Source: Labrys wisconsinensis (lineage in GTDB: Bacteria; Pseudomonadota; Alphaproteobacteria; Rhizobiales; Labraceae). From it: a DNA stretch of 64,000 nt. Location of the stretch: contig NZ_JAUSVX010000003.1 of the NCBI RefSeq assembly GCF_030814995.1, forward strand, positions 1-64,000. The letters are read 5' to 3'. Under the pieces are notes generated by a model. That model was given only the letters and a program-made list of their open reading frames with translations. It ran no database searches and had not been told where the DNA came from. This document shows positions 40,981 through 50,691 of the stretch, in pieces. Position 1 is the stretch's first letter, and every line of letters starts with the position of its first letter. A program made the translations under genes and the position numbers.

Positions 40981-42411
40981 ATGAGCTTCGCCGAACTCGG
41001 TCTTTCCTCTAAGGTTCTCGCCGCCGTCGCAGCGTCCGGCTACACCGTCCCGACGCCTATCCAGGCCCAGGCCATTCCTCACGTGCTGCAGCGCCGCGAC
41101 GTGCTCGGCATCGCGCAGACCGGCACCGGCAAGACCGCAGCTTTCGTGCTGCCCATGCTGACGCTCCTGGAGAAGGGCCGCGCCCGTGCGCGCATGCCAC
41201 GCACGCTGATCCTGGAGCCGACGCGCGAGCTCGCGGCCCAGGTGGAGGAGAACTTCGCCCGCTACGGCGCCAACAGCGGCCTGTCCGTGGCGCTGCTGAT
41301 CGGCGGCGTCTCCTTCGGCGACCAGGACGCCAAGATCACCCGCGGCGTCGACGTGCTGATCGCCACGCCCGGGCGGCTGCTCGACCATTTCGAGCGCGGC
41401 AAGCTGCTGCTGACCGGGGTGGAGCTGCTGGTCATCGACGAAGCCGACCGCATGCTCGACATGGGCTTCATTCCCGATATCGAGCGCATCTGCAAGCTCG
41501 TGCCCTTCACCCGCCAGACGCTGTTCTTCACGGCCACCATGCCGCCGGAGATCCAGCGCGTGACCGAGCAGTTCCTGCACACGCCGATCCAGGTGGAGGC
41601 CTCCCGTCCGGCAACGGCGGCCACGACCATCACTCAGGCCCTGGTGCACACGCGCAGCCATCCCGCGGACAAGCGCGAGACCCTGCGCCACCTGATCCGC
41701 TCGGCGGAGAACCTGAAGAACGCCATCATCTTCTGCAACCGCAAGACCGAGGTGGCGCTGCTGCACAAGTCGCTGGTCCGCCACGGCTTCGCGGCCGTGG
41801 CCCTGCACGGCGACATGGACCAGCGCTCGCGCATGGCGGCCCTGGAGAGCTTCCGCAACGGCGAGATGACCTTGCTCGTCGCCTCCGACGTGGCGGCGCG
41901 GGGCCTCGATATCCCCGATGTCAGCCACGTCTTCAACTTCGACGTGCCCATCCATGCCGACGACTATGTCCATCGCATCGGCCGCACCGGCCGCGCCGGC
42001 CGCAGCGGCTGGGCCTTCACCCTGGCCGCGCCGACCGACAAGAAGCACGTCGCCGCCATCGAGACCCTGATCGGCAACGCTATTCCCTGGACCGGCGATC
42101 CGCTGCCCGTCGAGGAGGGCGAGGAGGAGGCGCCACGCCGCGGCGCCCGCCCAAGGCGGCGCGAGGAACCAAAGGGCAGGGATCGCGAGCCCGCCCGCGG
42201 CGGACGCAAGGAGGCCCGCCCGGCCCCGAAGGACGCCGAGCCCGCCCGGCCGCCGCGCGAGCGGCCCGAGGCGCACAAGCCCGCCTCCGAGCCGAAGCGC
42301 CCCCATCGTCACCGGGAGGAGCCGGACGAGCCGGCGGTGATCGGCCTCGGCGACCATGTGCCGTCCTTCCTGCTGCAGCCCGTCCGCCGCAAGGCCCGCT
42401 CGCCGGCTTAA
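40981..42411 (+). CDS. rhlE: DEAD-box ATP-dependent RNA helicase, RhlE type
   Basis: The 476-residue protein has all core motifs: Q motif (TPIQAQAI), I (AQTGTGKT), Ia (PTRELA), Ib (TPGRLLD), II (DEAD, in VIDEADRMLD), III (TAT, in FFTATM), V (ARGLD) and VI (HRIGRTGRAG). A basic C-terminal tail of about 100 residues rich in Arg, Pro and Glu (after residue 385) probably binds RNA. It unwinds RNA duplexes in ribosome assembly or mRNA turnover. The ATG at 40924 in the same frame would add 19 residues of no clear character. Confidence 0.92.
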   Translation: MSFAELGLSSKVLAAVAASGYTVPTPIQAQAIPHVLQRRDVLGIAQTGTGKTAAFVLPMLTLLEKGRARARMPRTLILEPTRELAAQVEENFARYGANSGLSVALLIGGVSFGDQDAKITRGVDVLIATPGRLLDHFERGKLLLTGVELLVIDEADRMLDMGFIPDIERICKLVPFTRQTLFFTATMPPEIQRVTEQFLHTPIQVEASRPATAATTITQALVHTRSHPADKRETLRHLIRSAENLKNAIIFCNRKTEVALLHKSLVRHGFAAVALHGDMDQRSRMAALESFRNGEMTLLVASDVAARGLDIPDVSHVFNFDVPIHADDYVHRIGRTGRAGRSGWAFTLAAPTDKKHVAAIETLIGNAIPWTGDPLPVEEGEEEAPRRGARPRRREEPKGRDREPARGGRKEARPAPKDAEPARPPRERPEAHKPASEPKRPHRHREEPDEPAVIGLGDHVPSFLLQPVRRKARSPA

Positions 42412-42422
42412 CGGCGGGTTAA
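42408..42422. promoter_or_regulatory. CtrA-type box TTAA-N7-TTAA
   Basis: TTAA (42408-42411), CGGCGGG and TTAA (42419-42422) match exactly the two-half-site CtrA consensus known from Caulobacter and Rhizobiales. The first half overlaps the helicase stop codon. The box is 90 bases upstream of the GGDEF gene start. It is also a short palindrome, so a terminator role cannot be excluded, although AT arms make that unlikely. Confidence 0.55.
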
Positions 42423-42512
42423 GGGGCTGACTCTAGGTTTCGCCACCATGGGGTTGACTGCGACGCCTGCCGCCGCGCCGGCGCAAGGCCCGCAGGCCGC
42501 GAGGCGGACGAC

Positions 42513-43568
42513 ATGGCCAAGGGCAGAGAACTGGAGCGGACCATCGCCTTCGGCGAGCAGGCGATCGGCCACATCAAGACGCACCGGACGGCTGCCTATC
42601 CCCGCATCTACGAGCTCTGGTACACCTACGCCGCCGGCCATGACAGCGCCCTGAACCAGGCGCTCGACGCCCTGATCCATCGCGGTGCGATCGACGAGCA
42701 GGATCTCGACAAGCTCTATGACCGCCACCTCTCGCCTGCGCGGTTCTCCGACCGTATCGACGAGGTTGGCTCGCGCCTGAGCACGGAGATCGATGAGGTC
42801 GTCGCCATCGTCGAGAGCGCGACGGGACAGGCCGCCGGCTATGGCCATGAGCTGAGGACGGCGCTGTGCCGGCTCGCCGCGCCGCCGATCGAGCAGGCCG
42901 CGCTCCAGGTCGTCCTCGACGGCCTCGTGCGCATGACGCGGGAGCTCGAGGCCTCGAACCGTGCCCTGGAAGCCCGCCTCAGGGACTCCCGCAGCGAGAT
43001 CAAGGCGCTGCAGGACGGCCTGCGGGCGGTGCGCACCGAATCCCTGACCGACCCGCTGACCTCCCTGTCCAACCGCAAGGCCTTCGACGCGACGCTGGCG
43101 GGCTGCATCGCGACGGCGCGGGCAACCGGGGAACCGCTGTCCCTGCTGATCACCGACATCGACCATTTCAAGCGCTTCAACGACAATTTCGGCCATCTCA
43201 CCGGCGATCAGGTGCTGCGTCTGGTGGCGTTGGCGGTGAAGCAGGGCATCAAGGGCTGCGATCTTGCGGCACGCTACGGCGGCGAGGAATTCGCGGTGAT
43301 CCTGCCGGGCGCATCGCTGCACGCCGCCGTCACGGCGGCCGAACAGATCCGACGGACCGTCATGTCGAAGGAGCTGGTCAAGCGATCGACCGGCGAGACG
43401 CTCGGTCGCATCACCATCTCGATCGGCGTCGCCACCTTCCAGCCGACGGACAGCTCGGCCAGCCTGATCGATCGTGCCGACGCCTGCCTCTATGCCGCCA
43501 AGCGCGGCGGCCGCAACCGCGTCATCGGCGAACCCGCACCCGAGCTCGGGATTTCCGCGGTGGCGTGA
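42513..43568 (+). CDS. GGDEF diguanylate cyclase
   Basis: The 351-residue cytoplasmic protein has an N-terminal helical region of about 180 residues with no membrane segment and a coiled-coil linker (RELEASNRALEARLRDSRSEIKALQDGLR). A full GGDEF domain follows: DPLTSLSNRKAF, DIDHFKRFNDNFGH and the active-site GGEEF at 256-260. It should make cyclic di-GMP. The product-inhibition I-site RxxD is K247-G-C-D250 here, so feedback may be weak. A CtrA-type box precedes it, which would tie synthesis to the cell cycle or motility programme. Confidence 0.9.
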   Translation: MAKGRELERTIAFGEQAIGHIKTHRTAAYPRIYELWYTYAAGHDSALNQALDALIHRGAIDEQDLDKLYDRHLSPARFSDRIDEVGSRLSTEIDEVVAIVESATGQAAGYGHELRTALCRLAAPPIEQAALQVVLDGLVRMTRELEASNRALEARLRDSRSEIKALQDGLRAVRTESLTDPLTSLSNRKAFDATLAGCIATARATGEPLSLLITDIDHFKRFNDNFGHLTGDQVLRLVALAVKQGIKGCDLAARYGGEEFAVILPGASLHAAVTAAEQIRRTVMSKELVKRSTGETLGRITISIGVATFQPTDSSASLIDRADACLYAAKRGGRNRVIGEPAPELGISAVA

Positions 43569-43574
43569 ACGGCC

Positions 43575-43979
43575 TCAAGCCTCCTCCAGCTCCACCAGCG
43601 TGCCGGCGAAATCCTTGGGATGGAGAAAGAGGACCGGCTTGCCATGCGCTCCGATCCGAGGCTCTCCGGAGCCGAGCACCCGGGCCCCGGCCGCGGCCAG
43701 CCGATCCCTGGCGGCGAGGATGTCCTCGACCTCGTAGCAGAGATGGTGCAGGCCGCCCCCTGGGTTGCGCTCGAGGAATTTTGCGATCGGCGACGCCTCG
43801 CCGAGCGGCTGCATCAGCTCGACGCGGGTGTTGGGCAGATCGACGAACACCACGGTGACGCCGTGCTCGGGCAGGCCGCGGGGCGCCGAGACCGTGGCAC
43901 CGAAACCGTCGCGATAGATCGCGGCGGCGGCCTCGATGTCGGGCACCGCGATGGCCACATGGTTGAGCCGGCCGATCAT
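43575..43979 (-). CDS. mce: Methylmalonyl-CoA epimerase
   Basis: The 134-residue protein is a single glyoxalase/VOC-fold unit of the right length. Metal and active-site segments are LNHVAIAVPDIEAA (His7), LHHLCYEVEDI and the final GTLVELEE. It interconverts the methylmalonyl-CoA stereoisomers, needed for propionyl-CoA use. Its ATG overlaps the AnmK stop by 4 bases (ATGA), so it is translated with that gene. No mutase gene is in the window. Confidence 0.92.
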   Translation of the reverse strand: MIGRLNHVAIAVPDIEAAAAIYRDGFGATVSAPRGLPEHGVTVVFVDLPNTRVELMQPLGEASPIAKFLERNPGGGLHHLCYEVEDILAARDRLAAAGARVLGSGEPRIGAHGKPVLFLHPKDFAGTLVELEEA

Positions 43980-45112
43980 GCCGTCACCATGGTCGGTCCG
44001 GGGGCGGGCTCCGGACGCGACAGCACGCCGCCGGTCATCGGACGCGGCACGCCGGTGGTCGAGGGGAAGCTCAGCGGCAGGCCGTCGAGGGAGCGGACCG
44101 CGAGATAGGCGAAGGCCTGGGCTTCCATCATCGCCGCCGACCAGCCGACCGCGTCGGCCGTCGTCACCGCGCCGGGCACGCGGGCGGCGAGCGCGGCGAG
44201 GATCGCGGGATTGCGCGCCCCGCCGCCGCAGACCACCCACAGCGCCGGCTCCTTCGGCAGCCAGCGGCGCGCCAGCGCAACACTGCCTGCGGTGAACGCC
44301 GTCAGCGTGGCTGCGGCATCCTCGGTGGAGAGGCTCGCCACCGCCGATCTGGAAAACTCATTGCGATCAAGGGACTTTGGCGGTTTCTTGCCAAAATACT
44401 CGTGGTCGAGCAGGGCAGCCAGCGCCGCCGCGTCGACCGTGCCCGCCAAGGCGGCCCGTCCGTCGGCGTCGACGGCGCGGCCGGTGCGCTCGAGCATCAG
44501 GTCGTCGATCAGCGCATTGGCCGGACCGGTGTCGAAGGCGATCGGGTCCTGGCCGCGTTCGACATAGGTCACATTGCCGACCCCGCCGAGATTCAGCACC
44601 GCGACAGGACCCGGCAAGGTACCGGCCTCGACCAGCGCCCGGTGGAAGGCCGGGACGAAGGGGGCCCCCTGCCCGCCCGCGGCGACGTCGGCGGCGCGCA
44701 GGTCCGAGACCACCGGGATGCCGGTCGCCGCGGCGAGCGCCGCCCCGTCGCCGATCTGGACGGTGAGGCGTTCGGCCGGCCGGTGCAGCACCGTCTGGCC
44801 GTGGAAGCCGATGACAGCCACCTGTCGCGGCTCGATCGCCTGCTCGGCGAGGAAGCGGCGAACCAGCGTGGCGTGGCTGGCGGTGAGTCGCCGCTCCGCC
44901 TCCGCCAGGACGCCCGGCCGGGCTGCCCGGTCGGTCATCGCCGCCGCGTCGCGCAGCGCCTGGCGCAGGAGCGAGCGCTCCGCATCGTCATAATCCAGCG
45001 ATGCGCTCGGCCCCATCCGGACCGCCGCCGCACCGTCCGTCTCGATCAGGGCGAGATCGATGCCGTCCATGGATGTCCCGGACATCAGGCCGAGAGCCGT
45101 GAGCAGTGCCAT
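43976..45112 (-). CDS. anmK: Anhydro-N-acetylmuramic acid kinase
   Basis: The 378-residue protein begins with the family motif ALGLMSGTSMDGIDLALIETDG and has GFHGQTVLHRP, IGDGAALAAATGIPVVSDLRAADVAAGGQGAPFVPAFH and CGGGARNP of the ATP-binding fold. It phosphorylates and opens anhydroMurNAc for cell-wall recycling in the cytoplasm. GGAGGT before the ATG at 45112 supports this start over the one at 45136. It is divergent from tyrS (83 bases between starts) and overlaps mce. Confidence 0.94.
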   Translation of the reverse strand: MALLTALGLMSGTSMDGIDLALIETDGAAAVRMGPSASLDYDDAERSLLRQALRDAAAMTDRAARPGVLAEAERRLTASHATLVRRFLAEQAIEPRQVAVIGFHGQTVLHRPAERLTVQIGDGAALAAATGIPVVSDLRAADVAAGGQGAPFVPAFHRALVEAGTLPGPVAVLNLGGVGNVTYVERGQDPIAFDTGPANALIDDLMLERTGRAVDADGRAALAGTVDAAALAALLDHEYFGKKPPKSLDRNEFSRSAVASLSTEDAAATLTAFTAGSVALARRWLPKEPALWVVCGGGARNPAILAALAARVPGAVTTADAVGWSAAMMEAQAFAYLAVRSLDGLPLSFPSTTGVPRPMTGGVLSRPEPAPGPTMVTA

Positions 45113-45195
45113 TGACAACCTCCGGAGTGCGAACAATGGGATAAGCTGATAGACGAGCCACGACGATTGGCAATGGCTCCCCAGAGAAGCCCGAC

Positions 45196-46443
45196 ATGAC
45201 CAGGTTCACTTCCGACTTTCTGCGCATCCTCGACGAGCGCGGCTACATCCACCAGACCTCCGACCCGGAAGGGCTCGACGCGCTGGCGGCCAAGGGCGAG
45301 GTGGTCGGCTATATCGGCTTCGACTGCACCGCGCGCTCGCTGCATGCGGGCTCGCTGGTGCAGATCATGCTGCTGCACTGGCTGGAAAAGACCGGCAACA
45401 AGGTGATCGCCCTGATGGGCGGCGGCACCACGCGGGTCGGCGACCCCTCCGGCCGCGACGAGGCGCGCAAGCTCCTGTCCGTGGAGGACATCGAGGAGAA
45501 CAAGCGGGCGATCCAGACCATCTTCGACCGTTTCCTCAGCTTCGGCCCTGGTCCGCGCGACGCGATCATGGTCGACAATGCGGAATGGCTGACCAGGCTC
45601 AACTATATCGACATGCTGCGCGAGGTCGGCCGCCACTTCTCGGTCAACCGCATGCTGTCGATGGATTCGGTGAAGCTGCGCCTGGAGCGCGAGCAGGAGC
45701 TCTCGTTCCTCGAATTCAACTACATGATCCTGCAGGCCTACGACTTCACCGAACTCGCCCGCCGCTATGGCTGCAACCTGCAGATGGGCGGCTCGGACCA
45801 GTGGGGCAACATCGTCAACGGCATCGACCTCGGCCGGCGCCTGGGCACGCACCAGCTCCATGCGCTGACGACCCAGCTCCTGACCACCGCCTCGGGCGCC
45901 AAGATGGGCAAGACCGCCGCCGGCGCGGTGTGGCTCAACGAGGACATGCTGTCGCCTTACGACTACTGGCAATATTGGCGCAATGCCGAGGACGCCGATG
46001 TCGGGCGCTTCCTCAAGCTGTTCACCACGCTGCCCTTGTCGGAGGTGGAGCGGCTCGCGGCACTCGGGGGAGCCGAGATCAACGAAGCCAAGAAGATTCT
46101 CGCCACCGAGACGACGGCGCTGGTGCACGGGCGCGACAAGGCGCTGGCCGCCGAGGAGACCGCGCGCAAGACCTTCGAGGAAGGCACGCTCGCCGAGAGC
46201 CTGCCGACCGTCGCGATCGAAGGACTCGGTGCCGGCGTCGGCGTGCTGACCGCCTTCGTGGCCGCGGGCCTGGTGCCCTCCACCTCGGAGGCGCGCCGGC
46301 AGATCAAGAGCGGCGGCCTCAGGGTCAACGACCAGCCCGTGACGGACGAGCGCGCGGTGCTGACGCTCGGCGACCTCAGCCCGGAAGGCGTGATCAAGCT
46401 GTCGATGGGCCGCAAGCGGCACGTGCTCCTCAAGCCCAAGTGA
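45196..46443 (+). CDS. tyrS: Tyrosyl-tRNA synthetase
   Basis: The 415-residue class I synthetase has the HIGH-type motif as HAGS (SLHAGSLVQ), the tyrosine pocket ([24 protein letters not shown]), the KMSKS loop as KMGKT and a C-terminal S4 RNA-binding domain ([18 protein letters not shown]). It charges tRNA-Tyr. Divergence from anmK is an arrangement common in Rhizobiales. I see no T-box or other leader element in the short upstream region. Confidence 0.96.
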   Translation: MTRFTSDFLRILDERGYIHQTSDPEGLDALAAKGEVVGYIGFDCTARSLHAGSLVQIMLLHWLEKTGNKVIALMGGGTTRVGDPSGRDEARKLLSVEDIEENKRAIQTIFDRFLSFGPGPRDAIMVDNAEWLTRLNYIDMLREVGRHFSVNRMLSMDSVKLRLEREQELSFLEFNYMILQAYDFTELARRYGCNLQMGGSDQWGNIVNGIDLGRRLGTHQLHALTTQLLTTASGAKMGKTAAGAVWLNEDMLSPYDYWQYWRNAEDADVGRFLKLFTTLPLSEVERLAALGGAEINEAKKILATETTALVHGRDKALAAEETARKTFEEGTLAESLPTVAIEGLGAGVGVLTAFVAAGLVPSTSEARRQIKSGGLRVNDQPVTDERAVLTLGDLSPEGVIKLSMGRKRHVLLKPK

Positions 46444-46455
46444 GGGCTACTGCCT

Positions 46456-49400
46456 TCACTCCTTCTGGAACTCGAACAGCTTGCGCAGGAAGCCCGGCGC
46501 GATGGCGGAGAGCGGGTTGACGGTCAGCACCGGCGAGCCAACGCTGCCGGAGACCTTGAAATTGATGGCGAAGAGGCCGCCGTTCTCCCCGCCGCCCAGG
46601 ATCTCGCCGAGAATCGGGATCTTGCCGAACAGGTTGTTGAGGGCATAGGCGGGCACGAAGGTGCCGGTCATGCTGACCTTGTCGGCGGCATAGTCGATCA
46701 TGCCGGAGATGCTGACGCCGACATCCGGCCCCCAGACCACCGCGTCCGAAATGGCGATCCGGTCGGGCGTGCGGCGAAAGCCGAGCCGCAGCTTCTTGAA
46801 CTGGGCCGAATTGCCGTTCGACGACGGCGGCGGCGGGTCGACGCGGCCGTTCGCGGACTTCTCCAGGGTGGTTCGGTACTGGCCGAGGGCCGGCTCGTCG
46901 AGCACGCTGAAGTCGCGCATGGCGATCTGGCCGGCCATGGCGTTCAACCCGGGCGTCGCGACCAGCCGCATCACACCGCCGCTGATGCGGCCGTAATAGT
47001 CGAGGAACCGCAAGAGAGCGCCGGCATCGGGCGTGTCGACCACGATCTCAGGCGATCCGTCCGACGCGGCCTGCTGGGCGATGGTCACAGCGCCGCCACC
47101 GAGCTTTCCCTTGAGGTCGACATGGCGCACCGTCGAGCCCCGCGTCTCCAGGTTGAGCGCCAGGCCGGACAGCGTCTCGTCGCCGAAGCCGAGCGCCTGG
47201 TCGAGCCGGGCGTCGAGCAGGAGGTCGCCTGCCTTGGCGGCGGCGCCGCGCTGCTGCAGCATCTGCAGCAGCGGGCGCAGGTCCAGGACCTTGCCGCGGA
47301 CCGTCGCCTTCCAGCCCTGCCCGGACGGCTCGATCGAACCCTGCGCATCGTCGCCGGGCGAGAGGCGGAAGCTGGTGAAGGCGGCGCGCTTCAACTTGCC
47401 CTCCGCGCCGAGGGTGACATCGCCGCGCAGCGAGACCGGCCCTGAATCGAGCGCCAGGCCGTTGATCAGGCCGCCGGCGCCCTGCGGCACCCAGGTGAAG
47501 GTCGCCTTGCCGGGACGTCCGGGCGGCTTCTGCCATCCCGGCAGCAAGTCGCGCACCCGGGCCTGCGCCAGGTCGATCTCGACGGCATAGGTGCCGTTCT
47601 GGGGACGCACTTCCGCCATGACCGGTCCGTCGAGCGCGTCGCCGAAATCGAGACCTTTGCGGCGTCGCGCCGCATCGTCGAGCGTGAGCGCCATCGTCAG
47701 CTGCGGCGGCGTCTGGTCGGCCTTGCGATAGTCGATGCGGGCGGGCAGGCCGGCAAAGCTGCCCCGGCCGGTGGCGAGCATCACGCCTGGTATGATCGAC
47801 AGCTTCAACGAGCCGTCCTCGAGCTTGCCACCCTCGAAGGCGTCGATGGTCATGGCGTCGAGCGAACCGGAGACGGCGTAACCGATGTCGCCGTCCTGGA
47901 GCTTGGGCACGAGCGGCATGTCGAGCTTCACGTCCAGCGCCGCCGTGCCGGTCACGGCGGCGGGATCGAGCGGCGAGCCCATCGAGGCCCTGGCCAGCGG
48001 CTCGCGCGTCATCAGGCTGACCGCGGCCCTGGTCGGCCCGCCGATATGGAACACGACGTGCTGGCGCGGCGGCTTGATGTCCAGATCCGGGATCTCGTAG
48101 ATGCCGTTCTCCACCGTCAGCGTACCGGCGTCGCCGACATCGACCTTGGCCTGATCGACCGAGACGGTGACATGGCCCGCCGTGAACGTGGCACGCGCCT
48201 GGGCCCCGGCAAGCGGCGGCAGCGTGTCCATCAGACGGAGAGAACCGTCGCTGATGACGAGGTCGCCGCCGATGGAGTCGTTCGGCAGGGGTGGGATCAC
48301 GCCGTTGACCGGCACCAGCGCATCGATCGGGATCGCCACCGAGAGCTTGAGGCTGTCGACCGTCCCGCCGGTGACATGGTCCTCGAACCAGGCGCGCAGC
48401 GGCGGCACGGCGAAGAAGGGCCACAGACGCTTCATCGCGGTCACGGACATGCGCTGGGCCACCAGGCCGAGGCCGATCCCCGGCGCGCCCTGGCTGAAGG
48501 TGACCGAGCCGGCCAGCATCACGCCCGCGGTCGGCCCGGAGAACTCCGCCTTGTCGAAGCCCAGGCGCCGCGTCTGTGGATTGTAGCGCGCACGGATCGA
48601 GGCATGGTCGAGCTGCAGCGGCGGATCCTGCAGCGTCGGCCCGCCGAGCGTCATGCCGGGCGCATCGAGCTCGATCATCCAGTCGCCACCGTCTGGCGGC
48701 GGCGGCGTCATGCGCCCCTGGAAGACGGCGCTGCCGGTGCCGGCGCCGAGCGCGGCCCGCTCCACCAGCACGGTGCGCGTCGCCCCGTCCCAGCGCAGGT
48801 CGAGGCGCGCCTGGTCGAACTCGAAGGGGCGGACCTTCGGATCGAGCCGCCAGCTGCCGCCGGCGCTGGTGACGTTGAGCGTGGCCTGGCGGACCGTCCC
48901 GTTCACGTCGATGCTGGCCCGGCCCAGGGCGTTGATCGTCGCGGTGAGGTCGGGCGGATTGGCCCGCGGCGCGAAGCTGGCGACGAGGTCGCGCAAGGCG
49001 ATGTCCTTCGCCTGGATGTCGATCAGGCGCGCGCCGTCCTCACGCCGCTCGATCGTGGCATTGACGCTGCCCATGCCCGCGGCGACGGACACGGCGACGC
49101 CGCCCTCCACGGAGGTGCGCCGGATCGCCAGCTTGATGTCGTGATAGGCGGCGTCGCGCCCGAGCGCCTTGTCATGGATGGCAAGCGTGGCATCGCGCAC
49201 CTCCACCGCATCGATCGATCCGGCGGCGACCATCAGCGCATCGACGGCGTTGAGCACGCCCGAGGCCGACATGTCGCCGGGTGCCTGGAGCGGCGCCGAA
49301 GCCACATCGGCGCCGGCGCTGAGGCCGATCCGCCCGTCCAGGCCGATGGCCAGGGCGACGGCCGCCCCTTCGACGATGATGGAGCGAGGCTCGACCGCCC

Positions 49401-49815
49401 CGCGCAGCAGCCCTGCGCCGCCGACGCCGACGACGATGCGCGGCGCGGAAGCGATGCTGCCGCCGGACTGGTCGCGCAGGGTCAGGTTCTGGAGGACGGC
49501 GACGAGCCCGTTGTCGCGCCGTGCCAGCGAGACGGCGCCGAGATCGATGGTGAAGCCCGGAGGCAGCTTGCCGTCGATCGCCGCCCGCACGCGCTCGGTC
49601 AGGAACGGCACGGAGATCGGCCCCTTGCCGAGCCGCCAGTAGAGAGCGCCGGCGGCCGTGCCGGCGACGACGACGAGCATCAGCAGGATCGAGACGAGGC
49701 AACGACCCCAGGCGATCTTGTGATCGGGAACGAGCAGGCGCGCCAGCCGCTCGAGCCTGGCGTGCTCCTCGTGGGGGGCCGTGTCCTGGCGTGGGGTATG
49801 GGGTTCGCCGTCCAT
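46456..49815 (-). CDS. Large AsmA/YhdP-like envelope protein (DUF3971)
   Basis: The 1119-residue protein has one N-terminal membrane anchor (CLVSILLMLVVVAGTAAGALYW, about 39-60). A very long repetitive beta-rich periplasmic part follows, with a DUF3971 region around the middle and an AsmA-like C-terminal domain (DYAADKVSMTGTFVPAYALNNLFGKIPILGEILGG near 1050). These are hallmarks of YhdP/TamB-type proteins, thought to form hydrophobic grooves that carry phospholipids to the outer membrane. Convergent with tyrS (12 bases). The ribosome site is weak, so the start is less certain than the family. Confidence 0.88.
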   Translation of the reverse strand: MDGEPHTPRQDTAPHEEHARLERLARLLVPDHKIAWGRCLVSILLMLVVVAGTAAGALYWRLGKGPISVPFLTERVRAAIDGKLPPGFTIDLGAVSLARRDNGLVAVLQNLTLRDQSGGSIASAPRIVVGVGGAGLLRGAVEPRSIIVEGAAVALAIGLDGRIGLSAGADVASAPLQAPGDMSASGVLNAVDALMVAAGSIDAVEVRDATLAIHDKALGRDAAYHDIKLAIRRTSVEGGVAVSVAAGMGSVNATIERREDGARLIDIQAKDIALRDLVASFAPRANPPDLTATINALGRASIDVNGTVRQATLNVTSAGGSWRLDPKVRPFEFDQARLDLRWDGATRTVLVERAALGAGTGSAVFQGRMTPPPPDGGDWMIELDAPGMTLGGPTLQDPPLQLDHASIRARYNPQTRRLGFDKAEFSGPTAGVMLAGSVTFSQGAPGIGLGLVAQRMSVTAMKRLWPFFAVPPLRAWFEDHVTGGTVDSLKLSVAIPIDALVPVNGVIPPLPNDSIGGDLVISDGSLRLMDTLPPLAGAQARATFTAGHVTVSVDQAKVDVGDAGTLTVENGIYEIPDLDIKPPRQHVVFHIGGPTRAAVSLMTREPLARASMGSPLDPAAVTGTAALDVKLDMPLVPKLQDGDIGYAVSGSLDAMTIDAFEGGKLEDGSLKLSIIPGVMLATGRGSFAGLPARIDYRKADQTPPQLTMALTLDDAARRRKGLDFGDALDGPVMAEVRPQNGTYAVEIDLAQARVRDLLPGWQKPPGRPGKATFTWVPQGAGGLINGLALDSGPVSLRGDVTLGAEGKLKRAAFTSFRLSPGDDAQGSIEPSGQGWKATVRGKVLDLRPLLQMLQQRGAAAKAGDLLLDARLDQALGFGDETLSGLALNLETRGSTVRHVDLKGKLGGGAVTIAQQAASDGSPEIVVDTPDAGALLRFLDYYGRISGGVMRLVATPGLNAMAGQIAMRDFSVLDEPALGQYRTTLEKSANGRVDPPPPSSNGNSAQFKKLRLGFRRTPDRIAISDAVVWGPDVGVSISGMIDYAADKVSMTGTFVPAYALNNLFGKIPILGEILGGGENGGLFAINFKVSGSVGSPVLTVNPLSAIAPGFLRKLFEFQKE

Positions 49816-50117
49816 GTCACCGTCTGTTTCGCACCGGCCATGGCCGGGCGAGATCGCGCCGCTCTCCAGCTATGCCCTTGCTCGGGACGCAGGGAAAGCC
49901 ATAACCGACCGATGTCCAGCGACCGTGCGGCGACCGGCGTGGTTATTCCGGCTTCCGGCAGGGGTCGCGAGGTCCGCCGCGGCCCGTCGCAACGCGATTC
50001 GGGTCGCCGAATCGGATGCACGGTCCCAAGCTCCGGGAGCATCGGGTTTCGGGCCGGCGGCCGCGGACGGGCCGGCCCGCCGATATCCCGTTCAATTTTG
50101 CCAAAAGGAAGACAGGC
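49816..50117. other. 302-base divergent gap with one hairpin
   Basis: This region separates the AsmA-like gene from bcp and must hold promoters for both. The only strong structure is CGATTCGG-GTCG-CCGAATCG at 49995-50014, a perfect 8-bp stem with a 4-base loop. I cannot identify reliable -35/-10 boxes. Open frames crossing it have no protein signature. Confidence 0.45.
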
Positions 50118-50585
50118 ATGGTCGAGCTCAGCGTGGGAGGTGCGGCACCCGACTTCACCCTGGCCCGGGACGGCGGCGGCACGGTGCGGCTGTCGGCGCT
50201 GCGCGGCCGCAAGGTCGTGCTCTTCTTCTACCCCAAGGCCGATACGCCCGGCTGCACCCTCGAATCGAAGGATTTCTCCTGCCTGGCCGATGCCTTCGCC
50301 GCCGCCGATACCGAGCTCATCGGCATATCCGCCGATCCGGTGAAGAAGCAGGACCGGTTCAAGACCAAATACGACCTGGCCCTGACGCTCGCTTCGGACG
50401 AAACGCATGCCATGCTCGAGACCTATGGCGTGTGGACGCAGAAGAGCATGTTCGGCCGCAAATATATGGGCATCGAGCGCACCACCGTGCTGATCAACCG
50501 CGACGGCCGGATCGCCCGGGTCTGGCCGAAGGTGACGGTCGAGGGGCATGCGCAGGAGGTGCTCGACGCCGCCAAGGCGCTCTGA
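50118..50585 (+). CDS. bcp: Thiol peroxidase of the Bcp/PrxQ type
   Basis: The 155-residue protein has the Bcp fold with the peroxidatic cysteine in YPKADTPGCTLESKDF (Cys46). The usual resolving cysteine five residues later is absent; a cysteine nine residues later (DFSC) might replace it, or an outside thiol may be used. It reduces peroxides with thioredoxin in the cytoplasm. AGGAAGA precedes the ATG at 50118. The M23 peptidase gene follows by 106 bases on the same strand. Confidence 0.92.
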   Translation: MVELSVGGAAPDFTLARDGGGTVRLSALRGRKVVLFFYPKADTPGCTLESKDFSCLADAFAAADTELIGISADPVKKQDRFKTKYDLALTLASDETHAMLETYGVWTQKSMFGRKYMGIERTTVLINRDGRIARVWPKVTVEGHAQEVLDAAKAL

Positions 50586-50691
50586 GGGGCGGCGCGCCCG
50601 TCCGCCGGCAGCGTTGGCGAGATGTTAACCCTAATGCTTCGTAATGATCCGGCGTCGTCCCGCAGCGTCCGGCGGCGCTGGAGACCCTGCG

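Noticed and set aside
45113-45195. T-box or other leader riboswitch for tyrS
   Set aside because: The divergent gap is only 83 bases and lacks T-box features.
48046-50343. 765-codon plus-strand frame over the AsmA-like gene
   Set aside because: Its composition is Arg/Gly/Ala/Asp-rich without motifs, and the minus-strand protein has a membrane anchor and AsmA-type ends.
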